In this document: in pieces, positions 1 to 8,218 of the stretch
Layout: each line of letters begins with the position of its first letter
Position numbering within the stretch: position 1 is the first letter of the stretch
Source of the DNA: Mucilaginibacter sp.
GTDB taxonomy: Bacteria; Bacteroidota; Bacteroidia; Sphingobacteriales; Sphingobacteriaceae
Assembly (NCBI GenBank): GCA_030445275.1
Contig: JAUCSE010000085.1
Coordinates: 1-46,135, forward strand
Reading direction: 5' to 3'
DNA: 46,135 nt
The notes under the pieces: model-generated
What the model saw: the letters and a program-made list of their open reading frames with translations, nothing else
Database searches by the model: none
Told to the model about the DNA's origin: nothing
Position numbers and translations under genes: made by a program

Positions 1-32
1 CCCGCTTTTTCGCTCCCTTTTCTACCTCTTTT

Positions 33-78
33 GCGGGTTGCAAAGGTATAAACCTTTTTGAAAATCCGAAATTTTATT
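33..78 (-). promoter_or_regulatory. Second Bacteroidota-type promoter reading leftward
   Basis: This is a second copy of the same motif about 145 bases closer to the edge. The -7 element again reads TACCTTTG on the minus strand, followed by CAACCCGC. A TTTC sits 19 bases upstream where TTTG is expected, so the -33 element matches three of four bases. Together with the copy at 178-224 it forms a tandem promoter pair aimed at a gene outside the window. Confidence 0.5.
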
Positions 79-177
79 TGAAGTCTTTTTCGTCTTTATT
101 TTTCCCCTTATCAATCTCACTAATTCCGCTTTAAAACCGCTTCAATAACCTTTCTAAGAACAACACCGCTTCCTTAT

Positions 178-224
178 TTGCGGGCTGCAAAGGTAGATTT
201 ATTTTACATATTTACAAATAAAAA
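178..224 (-). promoter_or_regulatory. Bacteroidota-type promoter reading leftward (upstream copy)
   Basis: On the minus strand the -7 element reads TACCTTTG, a full match to the Bacteroidota consensus TAnnTTTG. A TTTG lies 19 bases upstream, matching the -33 element. The downstream bases CAGCCCGC are typical of very strong Bacteroidota promoters. The transcript would run out of the left window edge. Strong promoters of this form often drive rRNA or tRNA operons, so one of these may lie to the left; that is an inference. Confidence 0.6.
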
Positions 225-431
225 TATCAAGTTTTTGCAAGTGATTCATTTATAATTAAATAAAGAAAAAAATTACTATGATGCAGATTGAAAAGCAACC
301 ATTCCTTATTAAAAGCCACGCACGATAAAGAAATGATGGTATATCATAAAGGATATTCGCTCCTGCAGCTCGGGCATTTAGTGATTTAATCGTGTTTCCC
401 GAAGATCACAGGCATTTGCATTGAAATTTCG

Positions 432-1373
432 CTATAACTTTATCTTACTCCAAAACCTCTTCTGAGTTCCGAATGCGGGCATAATTGATTTTATGGCTTC
501 TGCTACCTCAATTGGTAGATCTGATTCCAGGATATCTGCTCCAATTGTAAATGTTTCACGGTAATGGCTGGCACGATCAGCCGGGTCTTTTAATTTATCA
601 TATGATGGCGCTGCCGAAATCATACACATTACTCCCTTTGCGTGCAGCATATCTAACAGCTCCTTATTTTCGGGCTTATTTTGCGGACCCATATAGGCAA
701 TCATGTTTTTCCATGGAACCCCTGCTTTTTCATAAGTATAAAAAGCTTCCTTAGTAAGCACAAATGCCGACATCATATTTTTAGGATCATTGTCATAATA
801 AAACCGGGCCTGCTGCGCATTGTGTACCGTTAACATTACCTCTTCATTTTTGCATTCCTTTAATATTTTGGCTGTCATTTCCAGTGGCACATCTTTATGA
901 TCCAAATTTAAAACAGTTTTGCCTTTGCTCCATAGTATAACTTCTTTAAGTGTAGGTATTTTGTAATCCGTAACATTTCCCTGCGGATCCTTTAACCTGA
1001 ATTGCTGAAGCTCGGCAAAGGTATAGTCCGAAACCTTGCCTTTACCCGTTGTTGTACGGTCGAGTGTTTCATCGTGCATTAAAACAACCACACTATCCTT
1101 GGTTAACCTTGGGTCTACCTCAAAAAAAGCCGGAGTATATTTGAGCGTATTTTGAAAGGTAGCCACACAATTTTCAGGATAGCCGGTAGTTGTTCCTCCA
1201 CGGTGGCCGCTGATCACGGGCATATCCTTCCCTGTATGTTTAAAATATTGCTGAAATTCCTTCGCGTTTTTAAATTGCAGTATGTTAATTTCCGTTTGCG
1301 CTGTCGAAACTTTTGCCGTTGCAATTAACAACAGATTCCATAAAAGTACTTTGGTAAATGATAACGTGTTCAT
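432..1373 (-). CDS. Secreted glycerophosphodiester phosphodiesterase family protein
   Basis: The 313-residue protein starts with a signal peptide of about 25 residues ending near TAQ, so it is exported, probably to the periplasm. GDPD family marks are clear: H57-R58-G, E67-N68, E85-x-D87 and H100 (LMHDETLDRTT). These supply the metal-binding and catalytic residues of enzymes that split glycerophosphodiesters into an alcohol and glycerol-3-phosphate. It is the last gene of the minus-strand operon, starting 14 bases after the phosphatase stop. A secreted phosphodiesterase in an operon with a polyol-type permease and two sugar kinases suggests it may release the operon's substrate from a phosphodiester; that is inference. 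The exact substrate cannot be read from the sequence. Confidence 0.88.
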   Translation of the reverse strand: MNTLSFTKVLLWNLLLIATAKVSTAQTEINILQFKNAKEFQQYFKHTGKDMPVISGHRGGTTTGYPENCVATFQNTLKYTPAFFEVDPRLTKDSVVVLMHDETLDRTTTGKGKVSDYTFAELQQFRLKDPQGNVTDYKIPTLKEVILWSKGKTVLNLDHKDVPLEMTAKILKECKNEEVMLTVHNAQQARFYYDNDPKNMMSAFVLTKEAFYTYEKAGVPWKNMIAYMGPQNKPENKELLDMLHAKGVMCMISAAPSYDKLKDPADRASHYRETFTIGADILESDLPIEVAEAIKSIMPAFGTQKRFWSKIKL

Positions 1374-1387
1374 TATTTTTTGATATT

Positions 1388-1981
1388 TTATGCGTTTAGT
1401 TTTTTTAAGGTGAGCTCGCCGGTATCATCCAATTCAAAAAAAGTGATAGCTGAGTTTTCCTGGAATACTCTGCGATAGTGTTTCAATTGCATACCCAATT
1501 TATAAGCCATATACAGGCGGTTTATGCCATTGTGCCCCACCACTACGATGATTTGGTAAGTATGTTTTTGCAGCATCTCATTAAAAAAAGCGTTTACCCT
1601 TTCAATAACAGCCGCTCCGGTTTCGCCTGTGCCTCCGGCTTTTGCTGTTTCCGGGTCCCGCATCCATGCTTCCCATGTTGATGGATCTTCGGCAATGAAC
1701 TCTTCCTTTGTTTTACCCTCCCAGTTACCAAAATCAACCTCGATTATCCGCTCATCTGTTTGTACCTGCTTGCTGCCGGTTGCAATTTGGGCAGTAAGAT
1801 GCGCCCTGCTTAGCGGAGATGAATAAACCGCGTCTATTTTTTCACCTTTTAGCCGCTCATAAACACCCTCCGCTTGTTGTATCCCTTTATTGGTTAAAGC
1901 GGCATCCGTTCTGCCGCAATACCGGTTTCCATCGGCATTATAGATGGTTTCGCCATGCCGTAATAAATAAATGCTAAGCAT
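1388..1981 (-). CDS. Histidine phosphatase family protein (phosphoglycerate mutase-like)
   Basis: This 197-residue cytoplasmic protein carries the RHGET motif at residues 8-12, with H9 as the likely phospho-acceptor. A second histidine lies in VVGHNG at H150, with R59 in SPLSRA and E81 in the expected active-site positions. This pattern fits the cobC/alpha-ribazole phosphatase and phosphoglycerate-mutase-like branch, which removes phosphate from small metabolites. No cobalamin gene is nearby. The gene overlaps the upstream kinase by 8 bases, so the two are translationally coupled. It probably dephosphorylates a sugar or polyol phosphate made by the adjacent kinases, but the substrate is not known. 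Confidence 0.85.
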   Translation of the reverse strand: MLSIYLLRHGETIYNADGNRYCGRTDAALTNKGIQQAEGVYERLKGEKIDAVYSSPLSRAHLTAQIATGSKQVQTDERIIEVDFGNWEGKTKEEFIAEDPSTWEAWMRDPETAKAGGTGETGAAVIERVNAFFNEMLQKHTYQIIVVVGHNGINRLYMAYKLGMQLKHYRRVFQENSAITFFELDDTGELTLKKLNA

Positions 1982-3428
1982 TAAAACCTCCCTTCAAATA
2001 ACCTTTGTGCCTCATGATGGATAAAAACCGCCGGTAGTTCTCTTCATATTTTCCGGTCAGTTTCTTTTCCGGATAAATCTCTTTTTCAATTAAAGCCATA
2101 TTTTTAACTGCCTTTGCCAGGGAGTCAAAATGGGTTTTTGATGCCGCCAGGATAGCCGCGCCAACAGCGCCTGATACATGTTTCATTTTATAAATCGGCT
2201 TATTCAACACATTACTTCTGATCGCGAGCCAGGTATCGCTGTTACTGGCCCCACCCGCGGTATAGATCGCGTTCACTTTTTCGCCTGATAGCTGTTCTAT
2301 CATTTCATAGGCATACCGCTCTAAATAAGCTACCCCTTCCATATTGGCAGTGAACCGCTCGGCCCGGGTTAGTCCCTCGGGTTCAAAACCCCGGGCCTGG
2401 GGCGCTATAAAGGGAAAACGCTCCCCATTTTGCCGCAGCGGATAAGCTATATGGCGCGTAGGGATAAGCAGACTGGCTAGCGCGTTTAAATTAACAAGGT
2501 CATCGCCAAATTCATTGGTTACCCAATCAGCTCCGGTGTTGCTGGCACCGCCTGGCATCCAATAGCCCGCCGGGTGCCGGTGACTGTATAAGCGGCCATA
2601 AAGGTCCGGAACTTCATTCTGGGTTACACCTTTTATAACCATGGTTGTTCCTATGGTGGTATTCCATTCGCCGGGATTTATAGCTCCAGATGCTATTTGC
2701 GAAGCACAGCCATCTGTTATACCCGCTGTAACTTTAATAGCCTGAGGTAAGCCAAAATCGTCAGCTATAGTCTTTGAAATTGATCCGATTACGGTGCCGG
2801 ATGATACTACCTGGGGCAGCCATTCCTTTTTTAGAGGCAGTTTGGTGTACAGATAGTCGGGCCATTCATATTTGCTTACATCATAGCCCGATTTGAAAGC
2901 GTTTGTATGATCGGTAATGCCCCATACATTGCTCAGCATACCTGTAACAAAATCTGCAGCGTGTATCCATTTCCCGATTTTCTTAGCCTTTTCAGGATAT
3001 GTTTCCAGGAACCAAACCATTTTTGCCAGTCCGGTCGAAAAATTGAAGGCCGTATAACCTGTATTGTGATATTTCAACGCCGCTTCAGTACACTCGCCTG
3101 CCTGTTTAACCGAGCGGCTATCGCTGTACATGATGGCATTATGCAGTGGCGCGTTATCCTGATCTAAAGGGATCACCGTACCCGATGTAGAGGTTACTGT
3201 GATAGCCACTATATGATCAATAACAGCTTTTGCTTCTTTGCTTTGTAATAAGTCTGATAGCGACCGTGAACAGGCCTCCCACCATGCTGCCGGGGATTGT
3301 TCCTCTCTTGATTGATCATTAAGCGGAAAAACCTGCTCTGCAGATGAAATAACAGTCCCTGCTGCATCAATCAATATAATCCGTGCACCCTGCGTTCCAA
3401 TATCTACTCCAATAAAATATGATGCCAT
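1974..3428 (-). CDS. FGGY-family carbohydrate kinase, xylulokinase-like
   Basis: The 484-residue protein shows the FGGY kinase layout. An N-terminal ATP-fold strand GVDIGTQGAR covers residues 7-16, the catalytic aspartate lies in GITDGCASQ (D239), and a C-terminal phosphate-binding region holds TAGGASNSD. Length is normal for the family, whose members phosphorylate sugars, ketoses or polyols with ATP. The closest look is to xylulokinase/ribulokinase-like members, but family members differ widely in substrate. The start codon overlaps the stop of the other kinase by one base. Having two different FGGY kinases side by side suggests two sequential or alternative substrates. Confidence 0.85.
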   Translation of the reverse strand: MASYFIGVDIGTQGARIILIDAAGTVISSAEQVFPLNDQSREEQSPAAWWEACSRSLSDLLQSKEAKAVIDHIVAITVTSTSGTVIPLDQDNAPLHNAIMYSDSRSVKQAGECTEAALKYHNTGYTAFNFSTGLAKMVWFLETYPEKAKKIGKWIHAADFVTGMLSNVWGITDHTNAFKSGYDVSKYEWPDYLYTKLPLKKEWLPQVVSSGTVIGSISKTIADDFGLPQAIKVTAGITDGCASQIASGAINPGEWNTTIGTTMVIKGVTQNEVPDLYGRLYSHRHPAGYWMPGGASNTGADWVTNEFGDDLVNLNALASLLIPTRHIAYPLRQNGERFPFIAPQARGFEPEGLTRAERFTANMEGVAYLERYAYEMIEQLSGEKVNAIYTAGGASNSDTWLAIRSNVLNKPIYKMKHVSGAVGAAILAASKTHFDSLAKAVKNMALIEKEIYPEKKLTGKYEENYRRFLSIMRHKGYLKGGFNA

Positions 3429-4876
3429 TAACTAAATATTTCTTTAAAGGATGAACGGGTCTTTTTCCACTCGTTATATAATGTTGCGTAGTGCGCCCTT
3501 TCTGCAGGCTCCACCACCTCCAGGGTTACAGCAGGCGGCTGTTCTTTACCCAGCGCTTCATTACAGATCAGCACACCTCCAACCACCGAAGATTGACGAT
3601 AGTTATCGCGTATCATTACTTTCTTGTTTAACAATGCCGCTATAAATTGTCTTAACGTATGACTTTGAACGCCACCACCACAAACCCATATATAATCCTG
3701 ATCATGAGGGCTTACCTCATTTAATGTTCTATAATTTTCACATATACTGCAAGCAATATCCCAAAGCGTTGCCCAAACAAAACTGGCCCGGGTTAACTGG
3801 TGCGATACCGGGGCATCAAAAATAAAACCACCTTTGGTGAGCGGTCCTTTTTCATCGGCCAGTAGTGACCCCAGCGAGGCTATACATTGAAAAGTGCTTA
3901 TTTCTGTTAGTTCCTTTTCAATAATATCGTAACCTTCGTTGGGGTAAAAAATTTCCTTCAGCCGCTGATAGTTTAGGCCGGTAACACCGGCATTGGCTTC
4001 AAACATAAAGCTACTTTCATCGGTATGTCTGCCCGTCCAGGTGCGTTCTTTTTTGTCTGTAACATACTGATGGGTTAATTTTATGATGGGGGTTGTGGTA
4101 CCCGATACAATGACCACATCATTAGTAACCGGCAGGGTGCTCATAATGGCCAATTGCGTATCGCCGCCACCAACTATTACTTTAGCGTCAGCAGCAACAT
4201 GAAGTTCTGCCGCCTGCTCCTTGGTGATCGTACCTAAAATTGTTCCAGAAGCAGTTAACCCCGGCAATATGAATGGATTAATATTGAAAATACGGCACAG
4301 ATCTGTCGACCAGTTCTTTTTCTCGACATCATATAATAACGTTTCTGATGCCTGCGAATGTTCATAATGAATAACCCCGCTTAATCTATACTCTATCCAG
4401 TCGCTTATACTCATAAATGTAGCAAAGCTGCTCCATATGTCCTTTCGTGCTTCGCGGATGCCCACAATTTTCATAGCTGAAAAAAGTGAGGTGGGGTAAC
4501 GTCCGGTTAACCGGTATACATAGCTTTTATCATCAATCAGGTTTTCCCATTCCCTGCCCCGGTGATCAATATTTGGCAACCCGATCTGTGATTCTCCATT
4601 TTTATCAATCAGTACAATCCCCTCGCGCTGACTGGTAGCCGTTAAAGCCAAAATATGCACCTCCCCTGCCTGGGCCAGGGCCTTTTTTGTAAGACCGGTA
4701 ACCTGCTCCCAGAGTTGTTCGGGCTCAAAGTATAAAGCTTCGGGATAATTGGAGTCTTTATGATATATAATATTTTCCCGATCAATACCCAGTATTTCGC
4801 CGGTTACCGATGCCACCGCTACACGTACGTTTCCAGTGCCAATATCAATTACAATGTATGCTTCTTTAGATGTCAT
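3428..4876 (-). CDS. FGGY-family kinase, LsrK/YoaC-like
   Basis: This 482-residue kinase has the N-terminal DIGTGNVRVAV fold (residues 11-21) and the catalytic aspartate in GGGDTQLA (D239). Several segments resemble E. coli autoinducer-2 kinase LsrK as I remember it: SQREGIVL near 82-89, ISDWIEYRLSG near 157-167, and VIVGGGDTQL. The B. subtilis homologue of this branch is YoaC, of unknown substrate. The neighbours (a 2-hydroxyacid dehydrogenase and an RbtT/CsbX-type permease) match the yoaDCB set rather than an lsr operon. No LsrB, LsrF or LsrG partners are present, so an autoinducer-2 role is not supported. Confidence 0.83.
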   Translation of the reverse strand: MTSKEAYIVIDIGTGNVRVAVASVTGEILGIDRENIIYHKDSNYPEALYFEPEQLWEQVTGLTKKALAQAGEVHILALTATSQREGIVLIDKNGESQIGLPNIDHRGREWENLIDDKSYVYRLTGRYPTSLFSAMKIVGIREARKDIWSSFATFMSISDWIEYRLSGVIHYEHSQASETLLYDVEKKNWSTDLCRIFNINPFILPGLTASGTILGTITKEQAAELHVAADAKVIVGGGDTQLAIMSTLPVTNDVVIVSGTTTPIIKLTHQYVTDKKERTWTGRHTDESSFMFEANAGVTGLNYQRLKEIFYPNEGYDIIEKELTEISTFQCIASLGSLLADEKGPLTKGGFIFDAPVSHQLTRASFVWATLWDIACSICENYRTLNEVSPHDQDYIWVCGGGVQSHTLRQFIAALLNKKVMIRDNYRQSSVVGGVLICNEALGKEQPPAVTLEVVEPAERAHYATLYNEWKKTRSSFKEIFS

Positions 4877-4882
4877 TCCTGA

Positions 4883-5866
4883 TCAGGCTATTTTTTTCTT
4901 TTCGTTATTGCTGATATTGTTTGATGAAGCCCATTGCAGGATCCTTTCATTTAAAATATCAACATGATGATCCTCAACTTCATGAGTTGCGCCCGCAGTG
5001 TGTGGCGTTGCCAATACATGAGGATGATTAATTAAACGATAATCCATTTGATCAGGCGGTTCAAAATCAAACACATCCAATACAGCCCCCCTGATCTTAT
5101 TGTTTTCAATGGCGCTCAGCAAATCATCGCGCTTTACCACGCTGGCTCTGGCCGTATTTACAAATATGGCATCTGGTTTCATTTTTGAGATCAATTTTTT
5201 ATCAATCATACCGATAGTATGTTCATTAACCGGCAAGTGAACAGAAACAATATCGCTACTTTCAAAGACATCCTCCAGCGTTGTTTTATAATAATCAGGA
5301 TCAGTACTTTCTATATAAGGATCATAAAATTTGATATGGCAAGGGAAAACCTTTATCATTTCCGCTATTCTTTGACCCACCGCGCCAAAGCCAACCATGC
5401 CAATGGTTTTGCCGGCCAGTTCATTTCCTTTAAATTGCAAGTATGAGGTGTGCGCGCCCTCGCCCCAGTTTTTTCCGGTTAGCCATTGCCAGCTCGGTAT
5501 GGTATTACGCATCAGGCTTATTACATTGGCAATAAACAACTCGGCAACAGCCTGGGCATTACGTGCCGGAGTATAAAAGACCTGTATGCCCTTGCTTTTA
5601 GCAGCCTCCAGATCAACATTTGATGGCGTACCCCTGCAAACACCAATAAATTGTAATTCAGGGTGTAGGTTTATCACATTGGCTGTTACATGGTCATGCT
5701 CGGTGATCAAAGCATCGGCATGTGTTTCGTCAATTAGCTTATTTAATTCGTTTTCATTAAATGCTCTGCCATTATCTTTCCAGGGCTTGTAAATAACCTC
5801 TCCGAATTTAGCCGAAAGCAGGTCTTGTCCCTTTTGATTATACGGAGCCGTTATCAGTATCCTCAT
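4883..5866 (-). CDS. D-isomer-specific 2-hydroxyacid dehydrogenase, YoaD-like
   Basis: The 327-residue enzyme has the two-domain phosphoglycerate-dehydrogenase fold. The NAD-binding motif GFGAVG spans residues 159-164, followed about 18 residues later by D182 in FYDPY, which favours NAD over NADP. The catalytic triad is visible as R240 (NTARAS), E269 (DFEPP) and H289 (TPHTAG). It should interconvert a 2-hydroxyacid and a 2-oxoacid. It sits between the permease (47 bases upstream) and the first kinase (6 bases downstream), so it acts in the same pathway. The C-terminal regulatory domains of SerA are absent, so a role in serine synthesis is unlikely. The substrate is unknown. Confidence 0.87.
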   Translation of the reverse strand: MRILITAPYNQKGQDLLSAKFGEVIYKPWKDNGRAFNENELNKLIDETHADALITEHDHVTANVINLHPELQFIGVCRGTPSNVDLEAAKSKGIQVFYTPARNAQAVAELFIANVISLMRNTIPSWQWLTGKNWGEGAHTSYLQFKGNELAGKTIGMVGFGAVGQRIAEMIKVFPCHIKFYDPYIESTDPDYYKTTLEDVFESSDIVSVHLPVNEHTIGMIDKKLISKMKPDAIFVNTARASVVKRDDLLSAIENNKIRGAVLDVFDFEPPDQMDYRLINHPHVLATPHTAGATHEVEDHHVDILNERILQWASSNNISNNEKKKIA

Positions 5867-5913
5867 GTTTGTTATATGTATTTTTATTTAATAGTAAATT
5901 TTTCAAGGGGGTT

Positions 5914-7197
5914 TTACTCTATCTTTAATGCAACAACAGTTGCTTCTTTTAGTGAATGCGCAGTTTTAGCGTTGCCAGGGAGTGAAATAAACCGGGTTAA
6001 TATGGCGCTGACGAAATATAAGCCTGCTAATATCCAAACCACCCCCTCATTCCCAACGCTACCAATAAAAACGCCAACTATAGCCGGGCCTGCAAATACC
6101 GCTAAGCCAGCGCCCAGGTTTAAAACAGCCATAGCCGCGCCTTTATCTTTTTTAACAAGCGACGGCACCAATGCCGATAGGGGCACATAACCGGCCAGCA
6201 AAGCACCCCACAGTACACCGCTAAGCATAACCAGCCAAAAACTGCCGCCAAATAAAACAGGTGAATAATAGAAGAGTAAAGTAGTTAAGGCGCAACCTAC
6301 CCCACCAAACCACATCACAGTGTTTTTCCACCCGAAACTGTCGCCGACAAAACCAAAAATTAAATTGAACGCGATATTGGCTGTAAAAATAGTACCCCAT
6401 ATCTGCAGCCATGCTGTGGTCGAAAACCCGTGGGTCGCCATATAGGTTGGCAGAAATACAGGGAAGGCAAATTGAGCGGTTGTATTAATAATACGTACAA
6501 TACCCCCCAGCAAAACCTTGGGTTCTTCCTTCATAATGGTCAGCCCTTTGGCCAGTTCCTCAGATTTGCTCACGGTGCCTGAATTTGCACCAGCTTTAAA
6601 TTTGTCGGTATTTAATACCAGCGCGAAAAACGCCCCAAGTACAACCCAAAATATAGAACTCCATAAGGTGTTGAGATATCCGAGGTGCTGAATTGCCCAG
6701 CTTGAATAATAAGCGCCAAAAACATTTAAACCACCGGTGAAAACAAACCAAAACCAGCCAACTGCCGTACCCAGTTTTTGTTGCGGGCTCCGGTAGGTTA
6801 TCCAAACTAAAAATGAATAGGCAAAAAGCGGATATCCGAATCCTCTTATCGCATAGGTAATCAACATAACTGGAAAATGCAGCTCAGGCATGCCATATCC
6901 AACAAAGCCAACTGTACCTAAAATATACAACAGGATACCGGTGAGCATCGTTTTTTTAGGTCCGTAACCCTCAGCCAGTACACCCGAGAACCATGACGAT
7001 ATGGCAATGGTAACTCCATACACCGTAAATAATGATGCCGATTGCTGCATGGTTAAACCCCTGCCTATAAGATAAGGGCTTAACCAGCCCTGCTCAACAC
7101 CATCACCCATCATAAAAATCAGGATGCCCAGATATCCCCAGGCCAGGTGCCTAGGAATACCCGCCTTATCAAGTACTGAATTGCCTGAATTAGCCAT
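5914..7197 (-). CDS. MFS permease, RbtT/DalT/CsbX (polyol) type
   Basis: The 427-residue protein has about twelve hydrophobic segments and no signal peptide, as expected of a major facilitator permease in the inner membrane. The N-terminus (GDGVEQGWLSPYL, residues 32-44) and the loop SGVLAEGYGPKK (76-87) resemble the ribitol/D-arabitol transporters and the B. subtilis CsbX/YoaB group. These take up small polyols or related hydroxylated compounds with a proton. As the first gene of the minus-strand operon it defines the imported substrate, and it is divergent from the DeoR gene. The assignment to a polyol is by family; the exact compound is not known. Confidence 0.82.
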   Translation of the reverse strand: MANSGNSVLDKAGIPRHLAWGYLGILIFMMGDGVEQGWLSPYLIGRGLTMQQSASLFTVYGVTIAISSWFSGVLAEGYGPKKTMLTGILLYILGTVGFVGYGMPELHFPVMLITYAIRGFGYPLFAYSFLVWITYRSPQQKLGTAVGWFWFVFTGGLNVFGAYYSSWAIQHLGYLNTLWSSIFWVVLGAFFALVLNTDKFKAGANSGTVSKSEELAKGLTIMKEEPKVLLGGIVRIINTTAQFAFPVFLPTYMATHGFSTTAWLQIWGTIFTANIAFNLIFGFVGDSFGWKNTVMWFGGVGCALTTLLFYYSPVLFGGSFWLVMLSGVLWGALLAGYVPLSALVPSLVKKDKGAAMAVLNLGAGLAVFAGPAIVGVFIGSVGNEGVVWILAGLYFVSAILTRFISLPGNAKTAHSLKEATVVALKIE

Positions 7198-7226
7198 TTC
7201 TTCTCTTTTGCTTTAATTATTAATTG

Positions 7227-7319
7227 GTTTAGAATTTTTAAAGAACGGTAATTGGTATTACCATCCTGTTAGGTTTATTTTAATTAAAAAAGCTTGAAAT
7301 TGCCGATTTAATTCTAAAC
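7227..7319. promoter_or_regulatory. Inverted repeats in the permease-deoR intergenic region
   Basis: Two symmetrical elements lie in the 256-base divergent spacer. GGTAAT-N4-ATTACC at 7247-7262 is a perfect 6+6 palindrome. Around it, GTTTAGAATT (7227-7236) and its exact reverse complement AATTCTAAAC (7310-7319) form a 10-base inverted pair 73 bases apart. DeoR proteins often bind spaced repeats and loop DNA, so these are good operator candidates for the neighbouring regulator. The rest of the spacer is AT-rich, with a TTGACA at 7406-7411 and a TAGATC 17 bases further on toward deoR. Confidence 0.45.
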
Positions 7320-7453
7320 AAATAAAGCATTTAAAACTAAATAAAACAAAATTTAATTAAAAAAAACATTTTAAAATATAAAATGAATAAAAATTAAAGG
7401 CAGTGTTGACAATATTTTTCTTTACTTTTAGATCATATTTCTAAATATTAAAA

Positions 7454-8218
7454 ATGAAAACCATAACTGACAGGCACCAGTTTATACTTGAAAAGCTAAA
7501 GAAAGAAGGAAAAGTCGGAATTATTGACCTGGCTGAGGAAATGGGTGTTACCGGAGTAACCATTAGAAAGGATTTAAAACTATTAGAAGATAAAAATCTT
7601 TTGTTCAGAACACATGGCGGGGCTTCCATAAACAATCCATATGCTGTTGACCGACCTATTTATGAGAAGGAATTTATAAACGCTGAAGAGAAGAAAAAGA
7701 TCGCTAAAGCCGGGGCTGAACTCATTGGCCAAACTGATTCCATTATGATAGGCTCGGGCACTACTGTTTTTGAACTGGCACGCACGCTGCATCCAACCAA
7801 ACACCTTACTGTTATTACGCCCGCGTTAAAAGTTGGCCTGGAACTAAGCAACCGTCCAAATGTAGAGGTATTACAACTGGGTGGTTTAATAAGGCAAAAT
7901 TCGTCGTCTGTTGCGGGGGCACACGCCATCAGTGTTTTGGAGGATATTTCCTGCAGTATATTGTTCCTGGGGGTAGACGGTATTGATATTGACTATGGTA
8001 TAACCATATCAAATATATCAGAAGCTACGCTTAATCAAAAAATGATAGAAACAGCGCAAACATTAGTCATTTTAGCTGACAGCACTAAGTTTGGCCGACG
8101 GGGCCTTGGTAGAATATGCAGCCTGGAACAAGTGCATTATATTATTACTGACAATAAGGTTTCTGAAAGCACCGTAAAGGCAATTGAAGAGAAGGATGTT
8201 AAGGTTATTATTGTTTAA
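7454..8218 (+). CDS. DeoR-family transcriptional regulator
   Basis: This 254-residue regulator has an N-terminal winged helix-turn-helix at about residues 6-57 (RHQFILEKL ... VTIRKDLKLLEDKNLL), followed by RTHGGA, the classic DeoR linker. The rest is the DeoR sugar-phosphate sensor domain, with GSGTT near 99-103 and VILADSTKFG near 206-215. Family members usually repress a neighbouring sugar operon and respond to a phosphorylated sugar. It is transcribed divergently from the permease operon and is the obvious local regulator. The effector is likely a product of one of the two kinases. Confidence 0.9.
   Translation: MKTITDRHQFILEKLKKEGKVGIIDLAEEMGVTGVTIRKDLKLLEDKNLLFRTHGGASINNPYAVDRPIYEKEFINAEEKKKIAKAGAELIGQTDSIMIGSGTTVFELARTLHPTKHLTVITPALKVGLELSNRPNVEVLQLGGLIRQNSSSVAGAHAISVLEDISCSILFLGVDGIDIDYGITISNISEATLNQKMIETAQTLVILADSTKFGRRGLGRICSLEQVHYIITDNKVSESTVKAIEEKDVKVIIV

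Larger units (their letters stand above)
1..431. other. Left-edge intergenic region without a gene
   Basis: I find no convincing protein or RNA gene here. The first 200 bases hold two copies of a motif reading TTTGCGGGyTGCAAAGGTA on the plus strand, annotated separately as leftward promoters. Bases 1-5 (CCCGC) and 34-38 (GCGGG) can pair, so the leftward transcript could start with a hairpin leader. The rest, about 200-431, is AT-rich and carries only very short open frames of 16-17 codons. It holds the region downstream of the phosphodiesterase gene; no clear terminator hairpin was seen. Confidence 0.6.

Noticed and set aside
3428..4876. Autoinducer-2 (lsr) uptake and processing operon, suggested by the LsrK-like kinase
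   Set aside because: No LsrB-type binding protein, ABC transporter, LsrF or LsrG is present; the neighbours match the yoaDCB trio instead.
7198..7453. S-box (SAM) riboswitch upstream of the YoaB-like permease, as in B. subtilis
   Set aside because: The spacer is AT-rich and lacks the conserved GC-containing helices and a terminator; only operator-like repeats are visible.
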